From the IMG/VR virus record IMGVR_UViG_3300022562_001969, positions 1 to 64,000 of that record: a DNA stretch of 64,000 bases, one strand, 5' to 3'. Position numbers and translations under genes: made by a program. Within the stretch, counting starts at the first letter, position 1; every line of letters starts with the position of its first letter. A model generated the notes under the pieces. That model was not told the origin of the DNA. It searched no databases and saw nothing but the letters and a program-made list of their open reading frames with translations. Positions 57,287 to 64,000 of the stretch are shown in pieces. Origin of the DNA: a virus.

Positions 57287-58671
57287 CAGCTCACCTCCAG
57301 ATCATCAAAATAGGTGGCGTAGCTACCGGAGGTGGCTGTATTGTTGCTGACCAGTTCCACAATGAAATAGTCAGGCGTGGCCGCCGGCGTAAACGTATCG
57401 CTCAATTGGTTCCAGGCGCCACTTGACCCGACATCGGTCGTCGTCCGATCCGCTTGCCCCGGCTGCTTGATAATCATCTGGGGATTTGTGCCGGCGTAAT
57501 TGGCCTCGCGTCGCACGTAGACGCTAACCGTGGTGCTGATCGCCGCGCCGGCTGGCACAATGAATTGGCGACGGTCGGCGTCAGGCATTTGGGCGGCCGC
57601 CGTGCCACTGCGCACCGTAGTGGTCTCCCGTTGGAAATCATTAAATTGGGTCGTCCCCCACGATTTCTTGGCCGAGGTGGTAGGCCGCGCTATGCCGAAA
57701 ATATCGTCTGTCGCTTCACCTGTCCCCGCAATAGCGGCGATGGGTGACCATTCAGAAAGGGCGCTAAAAAACCAGGGGACCAATCTGAATTCAGCCAACA
57801 AAATGGGCAACGCGAAAAGCGGCGGGTAGGTCTGGCTATTCGAGCCGGTGGCTGTGTTGGCGCGGTCGGTGCTGTTGTTGAAAAAGGTATTGTAATCTTC
57901 AACGATATCGCCGGTGACTGTCCCCACGAGCGCCGTGTTATCGGTATTGGTGAAAATCGAATTATTGACGCTGGTGAATTGGCCGGCCCCGGTGCCGGCG
58001 GTGACGGTCACATCTATCCCATTACTCCCGGAAGCGAAAAAGAGACAATTCTTAAAAAGGGTATCGCCGATTCGGTCAATCCTGGCTATAGCGGCGGCAG
58101 AGGAGATGAAAAGGCAGTTTTCAATCAAATGGTTGGTCCCGGTCACCACCGAGGTGTGAGTTAGCCGGATATGATTGCCTGAACAACCAATGAAAACACA
58201 TCGCCGGCAGGTGAAGTCACTTTGGCTCGCGCCGTCAACCCGGATGCTGGTGGCGGTGGCGCTGAAGGCGCAATCTTCTACGATCCAGTTGGTGCCATTG
58301 GTATTGTTAATGGCCGAGACCGAGGGCAGATCAAAATGAAACCCCCGGAAAGTGCGGTAGTCGAACGAGGTGCCGCTGATACAATTAGAGCGGGTGGTGG
58401 TTTGATCATCGTCTGATCCGGTTATCCTGACCACGCCCCCCACGCCATCGGTGTTAACCCCGCTGACATCGGCGATGTAAGTGATCGGGGAACCCGAAGA
58501 GCCGGAAACGTCAACCGTCAACGTTTCCCGGTAGACGCCCGGCCCCACATATACCGTGTCGCCGGCGGTGACCGCAATATCTTCTACGCCGTTGAGTGTT
58601 AACTTTCTATTAGCCCAGCTAGTCCCCGAATTGCCGTTATTGCCTCCGGGTCCCACGAAGTAATCGGTCAC
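57286..58671 (-). CDS. right-handed beta-helix protein (tail spike-like)
   Basis: A protein of 461 residues. DYFVGPGGNNGNSGTSWANR and AGDTVYVGPGVYRETLTVDV are the typical start of pectate-lyase-like phage spikes; the coils (NWIVEDCAFS, CRRCVFIGC, HLIENCLFIS, LFKNCLFFAS) repeat about every 22-25 residues. The C-terminal 130 residues are a beta-sandwich, carbohydrate-binding-like. Likely degrades or binds a host surface polysaccharide. Confidence 0.75.
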   Translation of the reverse strand: MTDYFVGPGGNNGNSGTSWANRKLTLNGVEDIAVTAGDTVYVGPGVYRETLTVDVSGSSGSPITYIADVSGVNTDGVGGVVRITGSDDDQTTTRSNCISGTSFDYRTFRGFHFDLPSVSAINNTNGTNWIVEDCAFSATATSIRVDGASQSDFTCRRCVFIGCSGNHIRLTHTSVVTGTNHLIENCLFISSAAAIARIDRIGDTLFKNCLFFASGSNGIDVTVTAGTGAGQFTSVNNSIFTNTDNTALVGTVTGDIVEDYNTFFNNSTDRANTATGSNSQTYPPLFALPILLAEFRLVPWFFSALSEWSPIAAIAGTGEATDDIFGIARPTTSAKKSWGTTQFNDFQRETTTVRSGTAAAQMPDADRRQFIVPAGAAISTTVSVYVRREANYAGTNPQMIIKQPGQADRTTTDVGSSGAWNQLSDTFTPAATPDYFIVELVSNNTATSGSYATYFDDLEVS

Positions 58672-58919
58672 GGACTATCCACTCCTGCGATTTCACGTAA
58701 AGCGGCCAACATCAGCTCGGTCAGATGTTGTTTAAGCCATTGGTTACTGATGGCCGGGTTGCCCAAAATGTTGGGGAACAAAATTGTCTGGCTGACGCTG
58801 CCGGGGGTACCATCATTTTTAATCCACTCGATGAATAGATCGACTGAGTATTGATCAACCAGTACCTGGGCGCCGGTGGCCTGATAATTTTCTATGGTTA
58901 CGTTGACATTGCGGGCCAT
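58668..58919 (-). CDS. small phage structural protein
   Basis: A protein of 83 residues; its stop overlaps the beta-helix start and its start overlaps the upstream stop. Mixed beta and helical. Unknown function. Confidence 0.5.
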   Translation of the reverse strand: MARNVNVTIENYQATGAQVLVDQYSVDLFIEWIKNDGTPGSVSQTILFPNILGNPAISNQWLKQHLTELMLAALREIAGVDSP

Positions 58920-59200
58920 TATTTCTCCATCCCATAATCAATTAAGCGTCGCGCCCCTTCGGCCACGGCCAACCATTCTCGCAGCCGGGGCGGGGCAATG
59001 ATAAAAACCAGCGCCAGCCAAAATGAAATGCAGTAAGGGCAGCTAAACCCCCGATAAATCCAGTGATCGGGGGGGTAATGGTCATAGATATAATTTCTAA
59101 GGCGGCCAAAAATATCGGCCGGTCCATCCTCGGTCAAAATCATCCAGGTTAGCCGGTAAGCCGCCAGGACCGCCAAACAGAGGTCAAGCCCGCGTTGCAT
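58919..59200 (-). CDS. DUF1360-like membrane protein
   Basis: A protein of 93 residues. AAYRLTWMILTEDGPADIFG and FSCPYCISFWLALVFII match the DUF1360 pattern of phage and bacterial small membrane proteins, with the CxxC in the second hydrophobic segment. The ATG lies inside the end of the glycosyltransferase gene. Confidence 0.7.
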   Translation of the reverse strand: MQRGLDLCLAVLAAYRLTWMILTEDGPADIFGRLRNYIYDHYPPDHWIYRGFSCPYCISFWLALVFIIAPPRLREWLAVAEGARRLIDYGMEK

Positions 59201-62138
59201 TACGTACATCTCGCACCGTAATCAACCCATCTTTCCCGGTGCCGGTGATGGTGTGCAGATCAATCCCCGCTTCCGTCGCCCGTTCAATGGCGGTCGGGGT
59301 GGCGTTAATCGTCCCATTGGTTTGGCCAATCTCTTCCGGCGGACTGGTGGCCACCGCCTCTTGACTGATAGCCTGATAATTGATGGCCACCGGCGGCGGT
59401 AAATTTGAGCTATTCGTCGCCGTTTGGGGCGTCTCCTCTACCCTCCACTCCCCGGTCGATTTTAACCGCTCAACGTCCGCCGGATCGGCGTCGATGTAGC
59501 GACCCACGGCGTTATTGCCGCCGCGATAGGTTCGAGTTAATTTCACGCCGCCCACCCGGACATAATCTTTCGAGCCGGGGCGGCTGCCAACAAACTTCAT
59601 TCTGGTCATGCTGTTCGTCTCCTGATTAGTTTCTTCTTCCAGCGCAGCCGCAGCCATCTGTCCCCAGATAGTCGCTTTTTTCGCCTTCAGCAATACATTC
59701 GCGCCATTACCACGGCATCCACAACTCATGATCTCATTCGCTCCTGTGTAATAGGCTTGATAGCGTTTTTTTAGGATTGGTAAAAGCTCTTTCATCTGCG
59801 AGGCGGCCCGGTCGCGCCGTTGACCGCTATAGTTGCGATAGACAAACGTTTCTACCGGCAACAAAACGCCACACACGCCATTAATGGCGCATTTAAGGGC
59901 AAAGTCCCAATCTTCCCAGCCGGGCAACGCCTCATCAAAGCCCCCCACCCCGATGGCGTCCTGCCGCCACATCAGCACATTCATGGCGTGCTGTCCGTGC
60001 CAATCGGTCTGGACGTATGGCTTCAGGCGCTCGTGTTTCATCTTCCCCTGCGGGCTGACAGAGATGTAGTTGCTATAGATGTAGCGGCTCGCGCCGTGTT
60101 TGATGAACGCCTGCAAACTGTCGTGTAGAGCGTTTGAGAGTAGCCAGTCATCGCCATCCAAAAAATAAACCAACTCCCCCTTGGCGGCTTGCAGCCCCAG
60201 GTTACGGGCGTGACCCGCCCCACGCGGGGCATTCTCTGTTTCCAGGATGGTGGCCCACTGGTGACCCGGCAGAGGTAACGGTCGCCCGGTGTCGTTAATA
60301 ACGATGGCTTCCCAGTTGGTGACTGCTTGAGCGTGCAGGCTGTCCAGGGCGTCAAGGACATATTCACTATGCCCCGGGCCGACCGGGATGATAACGCTAA
60401 TTAACGGGTCTTGTTGGTGGTCAATATTCCAACTTTTTATATCGGAGGGCGGCTTGGCCTGCGCTCCAAAGGGTACTAAGAGGGGCGGCGGCGTGAGCCG
60501 TTTGGCCATCGCTCGCGTGCCCTCATGATAATTCGAGGCCAGCCGCCAGCCATACCAGGCGCACCAGTCGCCATCACCATCCGCATATTTTTGGCGCTCT
60601 GTACTCCCTTTTGAATCCGGGCGCAAGCGGTAAAAGATAGTGGGTTGATCAGTGACCTTTTTAGCCCGGAAGCCGAATGAGGTCAGCCGGCACCAGAGCG
60701 AGGCGTCTTCTGCTCGCCAATCACGCCGGCGATAGCCGCCTGAATTTTCAAGCGCTTCCCGGCGCATCAGAGCGCAATAAAAGGGCTGGTTGATGTGGGC
60801 CATTTGCGCCAGCCAGTTGAATTCATTGGCCTGGCTGATCTCGCTATGGAATGATTGGCCATCCTCACTCATCATCAGTAGATTGCCATAGGCGATGTGA
60901 ATTGAGGGGTCTTTATCCAGGGCCTCCATTAAGGGCAATAATCCGGCCGGCGTCAGCATATCATCCGCGTCCAGCGGGAAAACATACTCGCCGCTGCTAA
61001 ACGAAAAGCCGAAATTTCTGGCCCCGGAGAGACCCAGGTTATGCTCCGGCTCCCGGTAAATAAACCGCTCGTCCCTGGCGCAAAAGAGTCTGGCCACGCT
61101 GCGGGTGTCATCGCTTGATTTGTCATCAACGATAACACATTCCCAATTATCAAATGGCAGCCCCAGCACGCTGCTGAGACAGGCTTCCAGATAACGGCCC
61201 AGGTTGTAGCAGGTAACAATGATGGACACCTTGGGGCGGGGGGTGTTCGCGCGCGAACATTGTTCATGGAAAATATTCGCGTACTGTTCGATTTTATTGA
61301 GCCAGCCCCAGCGTTCGCGGACATCGGCCAGACAGTTGGCGCTCAGGCGATCCCTTTCAACCCAGGCGGTGTTGACCGCCTCGATCAGGGCGTCATAATC
61401 TTCAAACGGGACCAGGTAGCCGGTCTGGCCGGGGATGATAATCTCGGAGTTGCCCCCAAAATCCCAGCCGACCACGGGCACGCCACAGGCCATCGCCTCC
61501 AAGGTGCCAATGCCAAACGTCTCCCGGGCGGTTGATAGATATAGCCCGGCTTCCTGGATGTAGGGTTTCATCTGCTGGTAAGGCTGCGGGCCGATCACCT
61601 TGATATTGCCGGCTGTGCGCGGGCCAATCGTGGAGACAAAGGTTTGTTTGGGGAGTCGTTGGGCCAGATTGATCATCTGATTGACATTAGAAACGACATC
61701 CGAGCGGGCTTTATTCCACAGGATATAGCCGCCATTATTACCGGGCGCCCATTCGTCCGGATCGACGCCATGATGGATGGGCCTGACCGGCCGGTAAATG
61801 CCCCGCCGCAACGCCCTCGCGACCCAATGAGAAGGGGCGGTCACTATTTTCGCCCGAACCATATTTTCGATGACCATCTGATTGGCCAGATAACAATCAG
61901 GCGGCCAATCGTAATTGGACCAATAGAGGCCGTGACAGGAAGCGACCAGGGGCTTATGGGGCGGGTAATCAACCAGGTCGCCGGCGTGGCAATTGATAAC
62001 ATCGGCCTCGTCTGGCTTATCAACCACTTCTACCTCGAAAATAGGCAGGTATTTGCGCTGGGCTTCAATTACCCGGCGGATGCCGCCATCAGCCCGATCC
62101 GGGTTTTTTAATTGGGGAGAGATGTATACTTTGGTCAT
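59184..62138 (-). CDS. triple glycosyltransferase (GT4 - GT2 - GT2) with C-terminal PSBD-like domain
   Basis: A protein of 984 residues. Residues 1-290 are a GT4/GT-B enzyme (STARETFGIGTLEAMACGVP). From about 300 comes a GT2 domain (VSIIVTCYNLGRYLEACLSS, DADD site), and from about 575 a second GT2 (ISVIIPVGPGHSEYVLDAL, DGDDW site). Then SCGCRGNGANV, a linker, and at the very end TPTAIERATEAGIDLHTITG and GTGKDGLITVRDV, a peripheral subunit-binding (E3-binding) type domain. All three metal or donor motifs look intact. It probably builds a glycan on the virion or host envelope; the PSBD-like tail may anchor it to a structural protein. Confidence 0.8.
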   Translation of the reverse strand: MTKVYISPQLKNPDRADGGIRRVIEAQRKYLPIFEVEVVDKPDEADVINCHAGDLVDYPPHKPLVASCHGLYWSNYDWPPDCYLANQMVIENMVRAKIVTAPSHWVARALRRGIYRPVRPIHHGVDPDEWAPGNNGGYILWNKARSDVVSNVNQMINLAQRLPKQTFVSTIGPRTAGNIKVIGPQPYQQMKPYIQEAGLYLSTARETFGIGTLEAMACGVPVVGWDFGGNSEIIIPGQTGYLVPFEDYDALIEAVNTAWVERDRLSANCLADVRERWGWLNKIEQYANIFHEQCSRANTPRPKVSIIVTCYNLGRYLEACLSSVLGLPFDNWECVIVDDKSSDDTRSVARLFCARDERFIYREPEHNLGLSGARNFGFSFSSGEYVFPLDADDMLTPAGLLPLMEALDKDPSIHIAYGNLLMMSEDGQSFHSEISQANEFNWLAQMAHINQPFYCALMRREALENSGGYRRRDWRAEDASLWCRLTSFGFRAKKVTDQPTIFYRLRPDSKGSTERQKYADGDGDWCAWYGWRLASNYHEGTRAMAKRLTPPPLLVPFGAQAKPPSDIKSWNIDHQQDPLISVIIPVGPGHSEYVLDALDSLHAQAVTNWEAIVINDTGRPLPLPGHQWATILETENAPRGAGHARNLGLQAAKGELVYFLDGDDWLLSNALHDSLQAFIKHGASRYIYSNYISVSPQGKMKHERLKPYVQTDWHGQHAMNVLMWRQDAIGVGGFDEALPGWEDWDFALKCAINGVCGVLLPVETFVYRNYSGQRRDRAASQMKELLPILKKRYQAYYTGANEIMSCGCRGNGANVLLKAKKATIWGQMAAAALEEETNQETNSMTRMKFVGSRPGSKDYVRVGGVKLTRTYRGGNNAVGRYIDADPADVERLKSTGEWRVEETPQTATNSSNLPPPVAINYQAISQEAVATSPPEEIGQTNGTINATPTAIERATEAGIDLHTITGTGKDGLITVRDVRNATRA
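61243..61260. promoter_or_regulatory. 18-bp palindrome, copy 6
   Basis: GTGTTCGCGCGCGAACAT, inside the large glycosyltransferase gene of the tail module. Confidence 0.6.
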
Positions 62139-62139
62139 T

Positions 62140-63378
62140 TTACACCGCCACCAGGTTGTAGTCCCAGGAAGCCGTTATATTCGTGTCTGTATCTGACACG
62201 CTAATCACCGCCAGCCTGATATTAGTTAAGGCGTCAAACACAAGCCCACTTTCCGGCTTGTTTAGGGGGCTGCTGGTAGTAATCTCGAAATTTCGCTTGG
62301 TTATCCAGGAGCCGCCACTGATTCGCGACTGTAATTCAATGTTGGCGCTTCCAGGCAGGCCATTGGCCCGGGCGCAGTAGACGAAAAGTTGTTTGATCTG
62401 GTATTTCATCCCGGCAGGAACGGTATCTGTCGCTTGCTGCGTTTGCCCTTTGCCGGGGGGAATGTAGGCCAGAACGGTAGATAAGTCATTGGGGACGCCA
62501 CCGGTGTGGGCGTTTTGGGTATTGAGATAGACGTGCCCCACATTTATATTTTCATTGCTAACGACCAACCGGTTGCTATCCAGTCCTGTTACCCCCAGGC
62601 TGACCGCCGTCTGACCATTAAGGTTGACTGTTATTGTCTGCCGGTTCCCGTCGCTATCCAGATAATACACATCCACATCCACATCGGTGTCGCTGCCGCT
62701 ACTGGAGGATAGATAAAGCGATTGGGCGCTGGTCGGAAAGGTTTTTCTGTCAACCCGATTAGCCAGGTTATCATCGGCCAATCGCCATGCGTCCACGGTA
62801 TTGTCCGCCGCGTCCAGAAATTTCACTCCACCGAATTTCTCATCTTCCAAGATACCACCAATGCGTCCCAGCGCCAGGTCTACTGACGTAGGCACCGAGC
62901 GCACAATGATAGCGTCCGCGTCTGCGGCAATGCTCAGATTCAGGGGGGCGTTCCCTTGCCGAAACATTCCCCAAAATGTACTCAGGGAGAAACTTCCCTG
63001 AGCTACGGAACCATTGAGAAATCGCACCCGGGTGGGGCGTGGCAGTTTAACCGCCGTGTGGAATTCCGGTGTGTTCGCCGCCACCGAAAAACCATTTGTC
63101 GGGAAGGCTCGCCAGGAGCCTCCCTCATCTTGAAACTCAAAAAACAGCGTGCCATCCTGGTCGGCCACGCAAAAAACGCCAATATCAGGATAGCCATTCT
63201 CTTCACCCTCGCCGGTAAATTCACCATCAGATCCCAAAATAGTCGTACTGCTATTAGCCGTAGATTTGATACCGGTTTGGCCAATCTGGGACAAGTCCAG
63301 CGAAACGGGCACTGATATATCGGCGGCGGCTGAGGCGATATGAATAGGCGTGGCGGCAGCCCCTATTAGTTTTGCCAT
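62140..63378 (-). CDS. virion structural protein
   Basis: A protein of 412 residues, beta-rich and low in Cys, with several strand blocks (DVDVDVYYLDSDGNRQTITV, LVVSNENINVGHVYLN). Lies between glycosyltransferase genes at the head side of the module. No family recognised. Confidence 0.55.
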   Translation of the reverse strand: MAKLIGAAATPIHIASAAADISVPVSLDLSQIGQTGIKSTANSSTTILGSDGEFTGEGEENGYPDIGVFCVADQDGTLFFEFQDEGGSWRAFPTNGFSVAANTPEFHTAVKLPRPTRVRFLNGSVAQGSFSLSTFWGMFRQGNAPLNLSIAADADAIIVRSVPTSVDLALGRIGGILEDEKFGGVKFLDAADNTVDAWRLADDNLANRVDRKTFPTSAQSLYLSSSSGSDTDVDVDVYYLDSDGNRQTITVNLNGQTAVSLGVTGLDSNRLVVSNENINVGHVYLNTQNAHTGGVPNDLSTVLAYIPPGKGQTQQATDTVPAGMKYQIKQLFVYCARANGLPGSANIELQSRISGGSWITKRNFEITTSSPLNKPESGLVFDALTNIRLAVISVSDTDTNITASWDYNLVAV

Positions 63379-64000
63379 CAGTAGCTCCTCTCCGCGCCAA
63401 TATGGCCGAATAGGCCCCAGGTGCCTATATCAATCGGAATCAGGATGTCAGGACCTTTTCTTTGCTGCACCCGGGTGTCATAAGCCACCTCGGTGTCGCC
63501 CGGTTTTAGGCCGGTCGGGTAATCGCCATAGGCCTGGTGAAAGCGGTTGTGACGCAGGGAGGGGTTACCGGAGAAATAATAAGCCGGCCCTTTTTGTAGT
63601 TTGAGATAGACCTGCGCGCCGTCGCCAACGATTTGGCCCTGCAACCCGACCGGGATGCGACCCAGCCGGATCATACCCACGTCAGACTGGTTAATGAGCG
63701 CCTGCTCATAATGGCTGGGATTAAAGGGGCGATCTAATACCCAATCATCCTCCAGCCACATGGTCACCGGGTCGTGTTTGGCTGATTCCCGCCAGGCGAT
63801 ATTGGCCAGCGCCCCGTACCCGATGCGAGACGAATAAAGGCTGATCATATCAAAACCGATTTCTGTTTCCAGCGCCTTGAGGTGATCAATCGGGCTACCA
63901 TCGTCAACCACCAGCCAACGGGCCGGATAATCCAGCCGCTCCTTAATGGCCCGGATGGTGGCCAGAGCGTAAGCGGTGCGAGCGTAGGTTTGCAGGATGA
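63378..64000 (-). CDS. GT2-like glycosyltransferase (partial)
   Basis: The gene runs off the right edge; about 207 residues are visible. ARWLVVDDGSPIDHLKALET and VTMWLEDDWVLDRPFNPSHY give the nucleotide and metal-binding (EDD) sites of a GT-A fold. The C-terminus (DIGTWGLFGHIGAERSY) is complete. It is the third glycosyltransferase gene of the tail module. Confidence 0.65.
   Translation of the reverse strand, partial: ILQTYARTAYALATIRAIKERLDYPARWLVVDDGSPIDHLKALETEIGFDMISLYSSRIGYGALANIAWRESAKHDPVTMWLEDDWVLDRPFNPSHYEQALINQSDVGMIRLGRIPVGLQGQIVGDGAQVYLKLQKGPAYYFSGNPSLRHNRFHQAYGDYPTGLKPGDTEVAYDTRVQQRKGPDILIPIDIGTWGLFGHIGAERSY

Overview
This window (roughly 50-55% GC by eye) looks like a composite mobile or accessory region of a bacterium. 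The many tyrosine recombinases, STAND/TPR proteins, several CRISPR repeat families and short dispersed intergenic repeats fit a filamentous Chloroflexota (Anaerolineae-like) host, but that assignment is inference; there is no rRNA or housekeeping gene to prove it.

Region 1 (1-8.6 kb, minus strand): a long operon of overlapping genes read leftward from a clear promoter at about 8.5 kb that is flanked by palindromic operators. Its distal half is a PRTRC cassette (ParB-related, ThiF-related): ParB, a ubiquitin-like protein C with an extra C-terminal tail, an F-like protein, an E2-like protein B, a small zinc-ribbon protein, a JAB/MPN metalloprotease-like protein A and a ThiF/E1-like protein that runs off the left edge.

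Region 2 (8.6-24.1 kb): a Tat-signal protein with a characteristic promoter and leader hairpin, a remnant of a large DNA methyltransferase, a Cro/CI-like regulator, a degraded tRNA-Arg enclosed by an inverted repeat, and a tyrosine integrase. A rightward phage- or plasmid-like replication block follows: a DnaD-type initiator whose coding sequence holds iterons, a DnaC-like helicase loader, a PolB-like exonuclease, dCTP deaminase, B12-dependent ribonucleotide reductase, an ASCH protein and a sigma-70 factor.

Region 3 (24-39.3 kb): a defence and repeat-rich island. It holds a RelE-like toxin and partner, a 9-repeat CRISPR array (37-bp repeat), a MltR-like protein, a rightward membrane/lipoprotein set, a second possible toxin module with a DUF3467 protein, a DNA methyltransferase-Mrr fusion, an EAD-STAND-TPR protein behind a promoter and terminator-like leader, a second tyrosine recombinase, a second Tat-signal cassette, a type I-C-like array with 6 repeats, and stray type I-E-like repeats. 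No cas gene was recognised anywhere in the window. GACGATGGAC-type minisatellites fill many gaps.

Region 4 (39.3-64 kb, minus strand): a siphovirus-type tail module ordered from head side (right) to tip (left): structural proteins, tail tube protein fused to a beta-propeller, tail assembly chaperones with a likely frameshift, tape measure, Dit-like protein, duplicated tail proteins, Gp37-like protein and fibre. Embedded are glycosyltransferases, a methyltransferase, a beta-helix spike and a highly repetitive fibre-like protein.

An 18-bp palindrome (ATGTTCGCRYGCGAACAT) occurs six times across all four regions and is a candidate partition (parS-like) or regulator site, which would tie the regions to the ParB of the PRTRC operon.
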